A stretch of DNA of 50,899 nucleotides from Rhodopseudomonas infernalis (GCF_022271405.1 NZ_JAJNAL010000037.1:1-50899), one strand, 5' to 3'; shown: positions 16,367 through 26,272, numbered from the stretch's first letter. Notes: generated from the sequence alone by a model not told the origin. Numbers and translations are program-made.

Positions 16367-16530
16367 CTCGGTCGTTTCGCTCGCCTTCGTCGTCCGGGCA
16401 TCTGCCGACCCGAACGCGGCCAAACAATGATGCCGATGACGGCGGCTCGCAAGACCCCGGGGCTGGAAAAACTCCAGCATCCTGCTGCGTTGCATCAATT
16501 GCGGCGCTTGCAACAGCGATCTCGACCCGG

Positions 16531-17778
16531 TCACACCTCCGCGATGTGGTGGTGAACTTCGTTCGTCTCGGCGGGCCGTTGGATCGCTCGGCGGATGACC
16601 AGCGCGAACAGCGCGAGCGTCATCAGTAGCCCCAGCGGGACGTCGATCGCACCGGCGACACTTCGCGCCAGTAACGGTGTGACCCAGGCCGCGGCCAGCA
16701 GCGAGATCTCGTACGATCGGAAGCCGCCCGTGAGCCCGGCGCTCACCATGAAGGCGATGGCGGGGCCGAGCAGCATCAGATCGTAATCGAGCACATGGGG
16801 CGAGGCCAGCAGGGTGGCGAGCACCAGCACGGCCGCCTTGACGGCGGCATCGCCGGACGTGCGCCACACCCACATGGCGCCGACGATCACCGTGATCGAG
16901 AGCGTGGTTTGCACGCCATAAGCGAGCGAAACGCTGCCTCCCCACATCCGCACCGCTGCGAAGGCGCTCTGCAGCTTCTCGAAGCCGACCTCGCCCTGCT
17001 CCAGCAGTACCTTGCGGGAGATGTCGGCCGAGGCCGCAAACGCCGGCCAGATCTCGAAGCCGAACGTCAGCGTGGTCACCGCGACAAGACCCGCGACCGC
17101 GGCGGCCGCGGCCGCGATGGTTCGCCATCGTCCGCCGGCCAGCAACGCCAGCGGAATGACCAGGGCGAATTGCGGTTTGTACGCCAGCATGGCGAACATC
17201 ACCCCGGACAGGAGCGGTTGTCCGCGCAGCAGGCACAGCGCCGCGCCGAACAGGCCTGCGGTGAGGAATCCGTTCTGGCCATGGCCCAGATTGACGAACA
17301 CCGCCGGAAACGCCGCCGCGGCTGGCAGCCATAACGAGGCGGCCACTCCGGCGCGGACACGGCGCAGGATCGTGCCGATGACCGTCAAATACAGCGCGAA
17401 GCTGGCCGCCTGCCAGACCATGAGCGCAAGCCAGTAGGGCAGCAGCGCCAGCGGTGCCGCGATGAACAGGAAGAACGGCGGATACGGCCAGGCGTAATAG
17501 GGCGTCGCGGCGCCGAACAGCTGCTGCTGGCGGGCGTAATGGGCGGCGGCGTCGTAGGCCTCGGTGGCTTTGCCATCGAGCACCATCGAGCCGGCCGCGT
17601 AGAAGCTTGAGAAGTCGGTGCCGAGCGGCTTGCCGTTGCGGTCGATCAGCCCGTCCGACAGCGCAACCCAGCCAATCATCCCGGCCACGCACATGCTACC
17701 CATCAGCAGGCTGTACACCCGAAGCCGCTCGCGGGTCAGCCAGCGGCCGGTGGCAAAGTGCTGCCAGAGTTGAGACAT
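16531..17778 (-). CDS. GT87-family (DUF2029) integral membrane glycosyltransferase
   Basis: A 415-residue protein with about ten membrane helices. The first periplasmic loop contains GTDFSSFYAAGSMVLDGKATEAYD, with the conserved acidic residue of polyprenol-phosphate-mannose-type (GT-C) transferases. WPYPPFFLFIAAPLALLPYWLAL and GHGQNGFLTAGLFGAAL are typical GT87 blocks. It would transfer a sugar from a lipid-linked donor on the periplasmic face. The acceptor is unknown. It stands between a GST gene (same strand) and a divergent aminotransferase gene. Confidence 0.85.
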   Translation of the reverse strand: MSQLWQHFATGRWLTRERLRVYSLLMGSMCVAGMIGWVALSDGLIDRNGKPLGTDFSSFYAAGSMVLDGKATEAYDAAAHYARQQQLFGAATPYYAWPYPPFFLFIAAPLALLPYWLALMVWQAASFALYLTVIGTILRRVRAGVAASLWLPAAAAFPAVFVNLGHGQNGFLTAGLFGAALCLLRGQPLLSGVMFAMLAYKPQFALVIPLALLAGGRWRTIAAAAAAVAGLVAVTTLTFGFEIWPAFAASADISRKVLLEQGEVGFEKLQSAFAAVRMWGGSVSLAYGVQTTLSITVIVGAMWVWRTSGDAAVKAAVLVLATLLASPHVLDYDLMLLGPAIAFMVSAGLTGGFRSYEISLLAAAWVTPLLARSVAGAIDVPLGLLMTLALFALVIRRAIQRPAETNEVHHHIAEV

Positions 17779-17838
17779 TTGGGCTCGCGCGGGTGGGAGG
17801 CAGGCTCACCCTAGCGGTGGCGCTTTAAGCCTTCCTGA

Positions 17839-19176
<1,338 letters not shown>

Positions 19177-19316
19177 ACGCACCAACCGCGCGTTCATTAC
19201 AAATCGGCAAGATTCACTGGATTCATTCCGGTGTGTTGCAACTGCCTTGTTTTGGCCAAGACAGTTCCTTCTTGTCGCCTCGCATCTTTAATCCTGGAAA
19301 TGCGGAGTTGCTTTCA

Positions 19317-19838
19317 ATGTCCATCTCAAGACTGTTCGGTGTCGCGGCCCTCGGCCTGATCGCGTCCGTCGCGAGCGCGAACGCGCAGCAGCGGCTGCAG
19401 GTCGGCGTGCTCGAATGCGCAGGCGGCCCGAACGTCGGCTACGTCGTCGGTTCGACCACCCAGCTTCAGTGCGTGTTCAAGAGCGAAGGCCGTCGGCCCG
19501 AGCCCTACGTCGCCACGCTTCAGCGCATCGGCGTCGACCTCGGCTTCACCCAGAACACCGGCCTCGCCTGGGCGGTCTATGCGCCGACCTACCGGCTCGG
19601 CCGTGGTGACCTCGCCGGCAGCTTCGGCGGCGTCGGCGCCAACGCCTCGTTCGGCGTCGGCTTCGGCGGCAATCTGCTGGTCGGCGGCTCGGGCAATGCC
19701 TACGCGCTGCAGCCCCTCAGCCTGCAGGGCCAGACCGGCCTGAACGCAACCGCAGGTATCGTCGACGTTCAGCTCCGTCCGGTCGACATGCCGCGCAAGT
19801 ATCGCAAGCACAAGCGTCACCATCGGCATCATCGCTGA
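19317..19838 (+). CDS. DUF992 secreted protein, copy 1
   Basis: A 173-residue exported protein. A signal peptide is clear (residues 1-24, ending SANAQ). The mature region RLQVGVLECAGGPNVGYVVGS through LQPLSLQGQTGLNATAG is the DUF992 domain of alphaproteobacteria, rich in Gly and predicted to be all beta. The C-terminus adds a basic tail (RKYRKHKRHHRHHR) that could bind metal or anionic polymer; copy 2 lacks it. The function of the family is unknown. A strong terminator follows at 19867. Confidence 0.88.
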   Translation: MSISRLFGVAALGLIASVASANAQQRLQVGVLECAGGPNVGYVVGSTTQLQCVFKSEGRRPEPYVATLQRIGVDLGFTQNTGLAWAVYAPTYRLGRGDLAGSFGGVGANASFGVGFGGNLLVGGSGNAYALQPLSLQGQTGLNATAGIVDVQLRPVDMPRKYRKHKRHHRHHR

Positions 19839-19866
19839 TCAGTTCGGCGCAACAGCGCTGTGACGA

Positions 19867-19896
19867 AGGGCCCGCCTCGTGCGGGCCCTTTTTGTT
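19867..19896 (+). terminator. Rho-independent terminator after DUF992 copy 1
   Basis: AGGGCCCGC pairs perfectly with GCGGGCCCT across a 5-base loop, followed by TTTTGTTT. Confidence 0.9.
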
Positions 19897-20102
19897 TCAG
19901 TCGCGTGCGGTTTAGACGCACGGGAACTGTCATTGAAGACTCGCCGATGCTGTGACTAGATGCACAGCGCTGCGCTCTGCGCGCGGCTGGCCCGCGCCGG
20001 CTGCATCGTGTCGATCTGCGGCACTGTCGAAGCGCGATCTCGGAAAACTATCCGAAAATCATCTGCAATCTGTCTGTATCTCGCTAACCGGAGAAAACTC
20101 TT

Positions 20103-20570
20103 ATGAGCCGCTTTTCGCTTCTGCTCGCTGTCGCCGCCTCCCTGATTGCCAGCGCTGCTCACGCTCAGAGTCGCGTGCAGGTCGGCGTGCTGGAATGCCG
20201 CGGCGGCGCCAGCATGGGCTTCATCGTCGGCTCGGTCACCAATCTGGGCTGCGTGCTGCGCGTCAACGGCCGGCCCGATACGCCGTATGTCGCGACCGTC
20301 CGCAAGATCGGTCTCGATATCGGCATCACCGAGCAGACCGCGCTCGCCTGGGCCGTGTTCGCGCCGGTCGAGCGCTTCGGCGCCGGCGATCTCGCCGGCA
20401 ACTACGCGGGCGCTCAGGGCTCGGCGGCGATCGGCGTCGGCGCCGGCGCCAACGTGCTGGTCGGCGGCTCGTCGAATTCGATCGCGCTGCAGCCGCTCAG
20501 CCTGCAGGGCCAGACCGGCGTCAACGTCGCGGTCGGCCTGCAGGAGCTCGAGCTGCGCCCCGGCCGCTAA
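20103..20570 (+). CDS. DUF992 secreted protein, copy 2
   Basis: A 155-residue exported protein, clearly paralogous to the gene at 19317. The two share QVGVLEC, GSVTNLGC/GSTTQLQC, LAWAVFAP/LAWAVYAP, GDLAG and LQPLSLQGQTG in the same order. It has a signal peptide (1-22, ending AHAQ) and no basic C-terminal tail. A good ribosome binding site (GGAGAAAA) precedes the ATG. It has its own upstream region and a strong hairpin behind it, so the two copies are probably expressed separately. The function is unknown. Confidence 0.88.
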   Translation: MSRFSLLLAVAASLIASAAHAQSRVQVGVLECRGGASMGFIVGSVTNLGCVLRVNGRPDTPYVATVRKIGLDIGITEQTALAWAVFAPVERFGAGDLAGNYAGAQGSAAIGVGAGANVLVGGSSNSIALQPLSLQGQTGVNVAVGLQELELRPGR

Positions 20571-20577
20571 CTAATCG

Positions 20578-20620
20578 CATCGCTGCGGCGCAACGAAACT
20601 GCGCCGCAGCGATGATTTGT
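20578..20620 (+). terminator. Strong hairpin terminator after DUF992 copy 2
   Basis: CATCGCTGCGGCGCA (20578-20592) pairs perfectly over 15 bp with 20600-20614 across a 7-base loop, followed by the short run ATTTGT. The T-tract is weak, but the stem is long and GC-rich. Confidence 0.65.
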
Positions 20621-20754
20621 GGCTGTCCTTGATCCTGCTCAAGCCGATGCTGCAAGCACCGTAATTTTTCGGCCTTGCCAAGCGTCGTATGTTGCGGAAG
20701 CATCCCGTCTTGCCGACCCAATCACGGGCCGAGCTCCAGAAGAAGGAGGCGGCG

Positions 20755-22821
20755 ATGGGACAAGACGTCAAAAGTTCCCCAAATACTAAACAATCGGGTC
20801 CCCGGTGCATCGCGCTGGTGGGCCCCTTCCAAAGCGGAAAAACCACACTGCTCGAAGCGATCCTGGCGCGCACCGGCGCGGTGCCGCGTGTCGGTTCGGT
20901 CGACGCGGGCACCTCGGTGGGCGACTCCACGCCCGAGGCGCGACAACACAGGATGGGGCTCAGCCTCACCGCGGCGACTACGCAGTTCATGGGAGAGAGC
21001 TACACATTCCTCGATTGTCCGGGCTCCGTCGAATTCGCGCACGACATGCGCGCCGCGCTGCCCGCTGTCGACGCCGCCATCGTGGTATGTGAGGCTGACG
21101 AACGCAAGCTGCCGCAGTTGCAACTGATCCTGCGCGAACTCGAAGACCTCGGCATTCCGCGCTTCCTGTTCTTGAACAAGATCGATCGCGCGACCAAACG
21201 CATCCGCGAAGTTCTCGACAGCCTGCAGCCGGCTTCGCGCATTCCTTTGGTGCTGCGCCAGATCCCGATCTGGAATGGCGATCTGATCGCCGGCTACGTC
21301 GACCTCGCACTGGAGCGAGCCTTCGTTTATCGCGAGCATAAACCGTCCGAAGTGATGGCGCTCGAAGGCGGCGATCTCGATCGCGAGAAGGAAGCCCGCT
21401 TCTCGATGCTGGAAAAGCTGGCCGATCACGATGACGCGCTGATGGAGCAATTGCTCGAAGATATCCCGCCGCCGCGCGACGCCGTGTTCGACGACCTCGC
21501 CCGCGAGCTACGCGACGGGCTGATCTGTCCGGTGCTGCTCGGCTCGGCATTACGCGAGAACGGCGTGATGCGTCTTCTCAAGGCGCTCCGCCATGAGGCG
21601 CCCGACGTCACTGAGACGGCGACGCGATTGGGAGTCGCGACCGCCAAGGAGGCGGTCGGCTACGTGTTCAAGACCAACCACCTGCAACACGGCGGCAAGC
21701 TGTCGCTCGCCCGCGTGTTTGCCGGAACGCTGAACGACGGCGACACCGTGCTGTCGTCGAACGGCGAATCGGCGCGTGTCTCCGGCATCCACGCCGTCAA
21801 TGGCGGGGCGGACAGCAAGCGCTCGACCGCCGGTGCCGGCGATGTCGTGGCACTCGGCAAGCTCGATGCGATCAGGACCGGCGACACCTTCGCCACCGGC
21901 AAGGCCGCGCCGGCGTCGCTCGCCGATGTCAGTGCGGCGCCGCCGGTGCTGGCGATGGCGCTTGCCGCCGCCGATCGCAAGGACGACGTCAAGCTCGGCC
22001 AGTCGCTGCAGCGCCTGAGCGAGGAGGATCCGTCGCTCACCGTGATCCACGATCCGCAGACCCACGACATCGTGCTGTGGGGGCAGGGCGAGATGCATCT
22101 GCGCGTCGCGCTGGAGCGGCTCAAGGAGCGCTACGGCGTCAGCGTCAAGTCGCATCCGCCTGCGATCGGCTATCGCGAGACCATCCGCAAAGCCGTTACT
22201 CAGCGAGGACGGCACAAGAAGCAGTCCGGCGGCCACGGCCAGTTCGGCGACGTCGTGCTCGACGTCAAGCCGCTGCAACGCGGAGAAGGTTTCGTGTTCG
22301 CCGAGACGGTGGTGGGTGGCGCGGTGCCGCGCAACTACATCGGCGCGGTCGAGGAGGGCGCCGCCGACGGGCTGCGGATGGGGCCGCTCGGCTTCCCGGT
22401 GGTCGACGTCCACGTCACGCTGACCGACGGCTCGTATCACAGCGTGGACTCCTCGGATCAGGCGTTCCGCACCGCGGCGCGGATCGGGATCACCGAGGCG
22501 CTGCCGCAGTGCCAGCCGGTGCTGCTGGAGCCGATCCACACGGTCGAGATCGTCTGCCCGACCGACGCCACCGCCAAGGTCAACGCCATCCTGTCCGGAC
22601 GGCGCGGTCAGATTCTCGGCTTCGACACCCGCGAAGGCTGGCAGGGCTGGGACATGGTCCGCGCCACCATGCCAGAGGCGGAGATCGGTGACCTGATCGT
22701 GGAATTGCGCTCGGCGACCGCCGGGGCCGGCAGTTTCACCCGCAGTTTCGACCATATGGCCGAAGTCACCGGTCGGACTGCCGACCAGATCATCGCGGCG
22801 CACCGCCAGGTCGCCGCCTGA
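20755..22821 (+). CDS. Elongation factor G-like GTPase with altered switch II
   Basis: A 688-residue protein with the full EF-G architecture. The G domain holds the P-loop GPFQSGKTT at 23-31 and NKID at 141-144. Domain II starts near 305, followed by domains III, IV and V; GGHGQFGDVVLDVKPL lies in domain IV and GRRGQILGFD in domain V. The switch II motif, DTPGH in translating EF-G, reads DCPGS (87-91), so the catalytic His is Ser. The RGITI segment of switch I reads RMGLSL. It is therefore unlikely to be the main translocase and belongs with the EF-G-like paralogues of unclear role. The start at 20755 follows AAGGAGG. It is monocistronic with a perfect hairpin behind it. Confidence 0.88.
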   Translation: MGQDVKSSPNTKQSGPRCIALVGPFQSGKTTLLEAILARTGAVPRVGSVDAGTSVGDSTPEARQHRMGLSLTAATTQFMGESYTFLDCPGSVEFAHDMRAALPAVDAAIVVCEADERKLPQLQLILRELEDLGIPRFLFLNKIDRATKRIREVLDSLQPASRIPLVLRQIPIWNGDLIAGYVDLALERAFVYREHKPSEVMALEGGDLDREKEARFSMLEKLADHDDALMEQLLEDIPPPRDAVFDDLARELRDGLICPVLLGSALRENGVMRLLKALRHEAPDVTETATRLGVATAKEAVGYVFKTNHLQHGGKLSLARVFAGTLNDGDTVLSSNGESARVSGIHAVNGGADSKRSTAGAGDVVALGKLDAIRTGDTFATGKAAPASLADVSAAPPVLAMALAAADRKDDVKLGQSLQRLSEEDPSLTVIHDPQTHDIVLWGQGEMHLRVALERLKERYGVSVKSHPPAIGYRETIRKAVTQRGRHKKQSGGHGQFGDVVLDVKPLQRGEGFVFAETVVGGAVPRNYIGAVEEGAADGLRMGPLGFPVVDVHVTLTDGSYHSVDSSDQAFRTAARIGITEALPQCQPVLLEPIHTVEIVCPTDATAKVNAILSGRRGQILGFDTREGWQGWDMVRATMPEAEIGDLIVELRSATAGAGSFTRSFDHMAEVTGRTADQIIAAHRQVAA

Positions 22822-22838
22822 TCCATTTGCGACGAGAC

Positions 22839-22881
22839 GAAACGGCTTCAATGATGTGCCAAGCATCATTGAAGCCGTTTC
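22839..22881. terminator. Perfect 18-bp inverted repeat
   Basis: GAAACGGCTTCAATGATG and its exact reverse complement, separated by the 7-base loop TGCCAAG, start 18 nt after the EF-G-like stop codon. The tail (ATATTT) is only partly T-rich. It may be a terminator or an mRNA-end structure. Its moderate GC content and exactness are unusual compared with the other hairpins here. Confidence 0.6.
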
Positions 22882-22925
22882 ATATTTAGGGTAGCCGATA
22901 AGCGGACCGGAATTGGAAGGCTCAC

Positions 22926-23204
22926 TTGATCACTTCGGCTCAAATGCGTGCGGCGCGGGCGCTGCTCGGGATCGATCAGCGCGAGCTGGCGAAGCTCGCC
23001 GGCGTGTCGGTGCCGACCATCCAGCGTATGGAGGCCAGTGGCGGCAACGTCCGCGGCATCGTCGAGTCGCTGACCCGGGTGGTCGACGCGCTCAACCGCG
23101 CTGGCGTCGAGCTGATCGGCGAACACGCCCGCAGCGAAGACGGCGGCCGCGGCGTGCGGATGAAGCACGCGACGCCAGCGCCGGCTGGAAGGGACGAGCC
23201 GTGA
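22926..23204 (+). CDS. XRE-family helix-turn-helix regulator
   Basis: A 92-residue DNA-binding protein. Residues 5-35 hold the XRE helix-turn-helix (QMRAARALLGIDQRELAKLAGVSVPTIQRME). The remainder is a short helical tail (VESLTRVVDALNRAGVELI), as in single-domain regulators beginning MITSAQMRAAR. The start is TTG at 22926, supported by GGAAGG upstream and by the family N-terminus. Its stop overlaps the GTG of the shikimate dehydrogenase gene (GTGA at 23201), so the two are co-translated. It may regulate its own operon. No operator was identified. Confidence 0.82.
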   Translation: MITSAQMRAARALLGIDQRELAKLAGVSVPTIQRMEASGGNVRGIVESLTRVVDALNRAGVELIGEHARSEDGGRGVRMKHATPAPAGRDEP

Positions 23205-24058
23205 CGCCGCCCGAGCATCCGGGCGAGGGCCACACCGCGGCCTGCCTGATCGGTTGGCCGGCGGCGCATTCGCGATCGCCGCTGATCCATCATTACTGGC
23301 TGCGCACGCTCGGCATTCCGGGCGGCTACTCGATCGAATCCGTGCCGCCCGAGGGCTTTGCCGAATTCGTGCTGAACCTGCGCTCGCACGGCTACAGCGG
23401 CGCCAACGTCACCATCCCGCACAAGGAGCGCGCGCTGCAGCTGACGCAGCCGGACGAGCGCGCCCGCGCGGTCGGCGCCGCCAACACGCTGTACTACGAC
23501 GGCGACGTGCTGCGCTCCACCAACACCGACGTCGAGGGCTTCATCGGCAATCTCGACGCCAGCGCGCCGGGCTGGGACCGCACCGAGCAGGCACTGGTGC
23601 TCGGCGCCGGCGGCTCGTCGCGCGCCGTGCTGTTCGGCCTGCTGGAGCGTGGCATCAAGCGAATCGCGCTCGCCAATCGCTCGATCGAACGGGCGCAGGC
23701 TCTGGCCGAGCTGTTCGGCGACCGCGTCGCGCCGATCGCCTGGACCGAGGCCGCCGCGGCGCTGCCGGGCGCCGGCCTTCTGGTAAACACCACGTCGCTC
23801 GGCATGAAGGGCCAACCGTCGCTCGATCTCGACCTCGAGCCGCTGCCGGCCGACGCGGTCGTCGCCGACCTGGTCTATGTGCCGCTGCAAACCGAGCTGC
23901 TCACCGAGGCGCGTGGCCGCGGCCTGCGCACCGCCGACGGCCTCGGCATGTTGCTGCATCAGGCGGTGCGCGGCTTCGAACTCTGGTTTGGCGCACGGCC
24001 CCACGTCAGCGCCGAGCTGCGCGAATTGATTGAGGCCGATCTGCTCGCGCACACGTGA
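23201..24058 (+). CDS. aroE: Shikimate dehydrogenase (AroE family)
   Basis: A 285-residue NADP-dependent dehydrogenase. The shikimate-binding serines lie in HSRSPLIH (24 and 26). The catalytic Lys75 is in NVTIPHKE and Asp110 in NTDVEGF. The Rossmann motif is LGAGGSSRAVLFGL with ANRS after the second strand, favouring NADP. The C-terminal GLGMLLHQAVRGFELWFG matches AroE. It would reduce 3-dehydroshikimate in aromatic amino acid synthesis. It starts with GTG overlapping the XRE gene stop, an unusual partner; aroE normally sits near coaE/dnaQ in this group. This may therefore be a second AroE or YdiB-like enzyme, which the sequence alone cannot settle. Confidence 0.85.
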   Translation: MTPPEHPGEGHTAACLIGWPAAHSRSPLIHHYWLRTLGIPGGYSIESVPPEGFAEFVLNLRSHGYSGANVTIPHKERALQLTQPDERARAVGAANTLYYDGDVLRSTNTDVEGFIGNLDASAPGWDRTEQALVLGAGGSSRAVLFGLLERGIKRIALANRSIERAQALAELFGDRVAPIAWTEAAAALPGAGLLVNTTSLGMKGQPSLDLDLEPLPADAVVADLVYVPLQTELLTEARGRGLRTADGLGMLLHQAVRGFELWFGARPHVSAELRELIEADLLAHT

Positions 24059-24115
24059 ATGAATAAGACGCGGTCGACAGCATTTCCATCACGGGGCTTG
24101 CTGGAGAACTCGTCG

Positions 24116-24739
24116 ATGTCGTTCCGTTTTTCTGTCACCCGTCCGCTCGTCGCCATGGCTCTGCTCGGACTGTCCGTTTCCTCCGCCCTGGCCCAACAAT
24201 CGCCGACGCCCACCAAGGTGCGCGGCGAGATCGAGCGCGTCGACGGCGATAGCCTCGCGGTGAAGTCGCGCAGCGGGCAGGACGTCAAGCTGACTTTGCA
24301 GCCCGACCTGCGCGTCGCCGGCATCGCGCCGGTCGCGCTGTCCGATGTGAAGCCCGGCTCGTTCATCGGCGCCACCACCGTGCCCGGTCCGAACGGCGCC
24401 CACAACGCGGTCGAAATTCACATCTTCCCGGAATCGATGCGCGGCACCGGCGAAGGCTCGCGGGCCTGGGACCTCGGCCCGAACAGCACGATGACCAATG
24501 CCACCGTCGATCAGTCGGTCGCCAGCAACGACGGCAGCACCGTGACGGTGAAATACAAAGGCGGCGAGAAGGTCATCACCGTCACGACCAAGACCCAGGT
24601 CGTGACCTACGTGCCGGCCGACAAGTCCGATCTTAAGCAGGGCGCCAAAATCATCGCGTTCGGCAAGACACTTCCCGACGGCTCGTTCCAGACCAGCCGC
24701 ATCGCGGTCGGCCGCGACGGCCTCACGCCGCCGATGTAA
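24116..24739 (+). CDS. Secreted beta-rich protein, DUF5666-like
   Basis: A 207-residue exported protein with a signal peptide (residues 1-28, ending SSALAQ). Two similar beta-rich units follow: roughly 35-105 (KVRGEIERVDGDSLAVKSRS ... IGATTV) and 130-200 (NDGSTVTVKYKGGEKVITV ... IIAFGK). Each resembles the OB-like DUF5666 domain. I read a start at 24116, with GGAG about 11 nt upstream. It begins 57 nt after aroE on the same strand and may be in the same transcript. The function is unknown; relatives are periplasmic. Confidence 0.7.
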   Translation: MSFRFSVTRPLVAMALLGLSVSSALAQQSPTPTKVRGEIERVDGDSLAVKSRSGQDVKLTLQPDLRVAGIAPVALSDVKPGSFIGATTVPGPNGAHNAVEIHIFPESMRGTGEGSRAWDLGPNSTMTNATVDQSVASNDGSTVTVKYKGGEKVITVTTKTQVVTYVPADKSDLKQGAKIIAFGKTLPDGSFQTSRIAVGRDGLTPPM

Positions 24740-24749
24740 ACGGGCGCGG

Positions 24750-25379
24750 TCAGTTATCACCCTGACCCGGCCGCGGCCGGTAGCGTGGCAATGACCAGCC
24801 GCGCTGCAAGGCCGCGGCGCGGACGAGCAGCGCGATGATGAACCCCGCGCCGGTGCTGAGTTCGCGTGATACGCCGAACGCCATCGAGATCACGAACGTC
24901 GCGGCGCCGAGCAGGGCCGCCGTGACGTAGATCTCGCGGCGCAGGATCACCGGGATTTCGCCGCCGAGCAGATCGCGGATGATGCCGCCGAAGGTGGCGG
25001 TGACGACGCCCATCGCGACCGCCACGATGCCGTTGACGCCGGCGAGCAGGGCCTTTTCGGCGCCGATCACCGCGAACAGCGCCATCCCGACGGCATCGAG
25101 CCACAACAGCGCCCGGTAGCGGGAGTGCGGAATGTGCGCGGTGAAGAACACGACGCCGGAGACCAGCACGCAGGCAACCAGATACGCCGGCTCGCCAATC
25201 CAGAACACCGGCAGCCCGAGCAGCACATCGCGCAGCGTGCCGCCGCCGATGCCGGTCGCGGTGCCGAGCAGCGCGAAGCCGACGATGTCCATCTGCTTGC
25301 GCGATGCCACCAGCGCGCCGGTGACGGCGAACACCACGACGCCGAGCCAGTCGAGCAGCGTCGTGACGGTCTCGAACAT
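24750..25379 (-). CDS. TRIC-family (UPF0126/YicG) cation channel protein
   Basis: A 209-residue inner-membrane protein with seven helices in two repeats. Each repeat carries the glycine-rich motif of the family: GTATGIGGGTLRDVLLG in the first and VTATFGGIIRDLLGGEIP in the second. Prokaryotic TRIC proteins are trimeric monovalent cation channels; their physiological role in bacteria is unsettled. It lies 28 nt downstream of the enoyl-CoA hydratase-like gene on the same strand and is probably the last gene of the lldD unit. Confidence 0.88.
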   Translation of the reverse strand: MFETVTTLLDWLGVVVFAVTGALVASRKQMDIVGFALLGTATGIGGGTLRDVLLGLPVFWIGEPAYLVACVLVSGVVFFTAHIPHSRYRALLWLDAVGMALFAVIGAEKALLAGVNGIVAVAMGVVTATFGGIIRDLLGGEIPVILRREIYVTAALLGAATFVISMAFGVSRELSTGAGFIIALLVRAAALQRGWSLPRYRPRPGQGDN

Positions 25380-25407
25380 GCCGGCGTCTCCGATTGGTCG
25401 CCGGCCG

Positions 25408-26223
25408 CTACCTGCCGACGAACTTCGCCTCGCGCTTTTCCATGAAGGCCGCGATACCTTCCTTCATGTCCTGCGTCTTGAACAGCGGCAGCAGCTGCAA
25501 GTACACGTGGTGGACGTGGTCCGGGAAGGTTTCGTTGAGTCCGATGCGCATCATCCGCTTGGCGGCCTGCACGGCGAGCGGCGCGTTGCCGGCAATTTCC
25601 TTCGCCACGGCGCGGGCGCGGCCGATCAGCTCGGCGTCGGGCACCACCTCGTTGGCGAGGCCCCAGTCGAGGCTCTCGCGCGCCGACAGGGTGCGGCCGG
25701 TGAAGATCAGTTCGGCCGCCTTGGCCCAGCCGATCATCCGCGGCAGAAACCACGTCCCACCGGATTCCGGCACGACGCCGCGCTTGACGAAAGCCGCCGC
25801 GAGCTTGGCGGATTCCGCCATGATGCGGATGTCGCATCCGAGCGCGGTGTCCATGCCGTAGCCGGCCGCGCCGCCGTTGACGGCGCAGATTGTCGGCTTG
25901 TCCATGCCCTGCAGCACGGTCGGCGGAGTGTTGCGCAGATCCAGCGTGGTCGGCGACGACGCCGCGCTGAGGCCCTCGTCGCCGCGCTCCTTGGTGAGGT
26001 CGAGCCCGGCGCAGAACGCCCGGCCGTTGCCGGTGAGGATCACACAGCGCACCTCGGGGTCCTGATTGGCCTCGAGCAGCACCGCCGCCAGCCGGTTGAG
26101 CATCGGCCCGGAGATCGTATTCATCCGCTCCGGCGCGTTCAGCGTGATCGTCGCGATGTGGTCCTCGACGGCGTACAGCACTTCGCTGGTCGCGGCCTGC
26201 GTTGCGCGCTGGGTGTCGGTCAT
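25408..26223 (-). CDS. Enoyl-CoA hydratase/isomerase family protein
   Basis: A 271-residue crotonase-fold protein. The oxyanion-hole segments GRAFCAGLDL and NGGAAGYGMDTALGCDI are present. At the place of the first catalytic Glu of hydratases (QPE in mitochondrial crotonase), this protein reads AFV. The next turn reads VPESGG, which aligns with the PDGG/PEGG acid of PaaG-type isomerases. The chemistry may thus be isomerisation or another single-acid reaction rather than simple hydration. The start has GGAGGA before it. It lies downstream of lldD, 155 nt away across a palindromic repeat. Confidence 0.85.
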   Translation of the reverse strand: MTDTQRATQAATSEVLYAVEDHIATITLNAPERMNTISGPMLNRLAAVLLEANQDPEVRCVILTGNGRAFCAGLDLTKERGDEGLSAASSPTTLDLRNTPPTVLQGMDKPTICAVNGGAAGYGMDTALGCDIRIMAESAKLAAAFVKRGVVPESGGTWFLPRMIGWAKAAELIFTGRTLSARESLDWGLANEVVPDAELIGRARAVAKEIAGNAPLAVQAAKRMMRIGLNETFPDHVHHVYLQLLPLFKTQDMKEGIAAFMEKREAKFVGR

Positions 26224-26272
26224 TGGGGTGTCCTCCGATTATTTTTCTTTGTTTTTGCCGCTGTTCTCTCCC

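Noticed and set aside
15713-17692. 659-residue fusion of the GST with an upstream domain
   Set aside because: The upstream part is a frame shadow of the GT87 gene; the GST begins at 16366.
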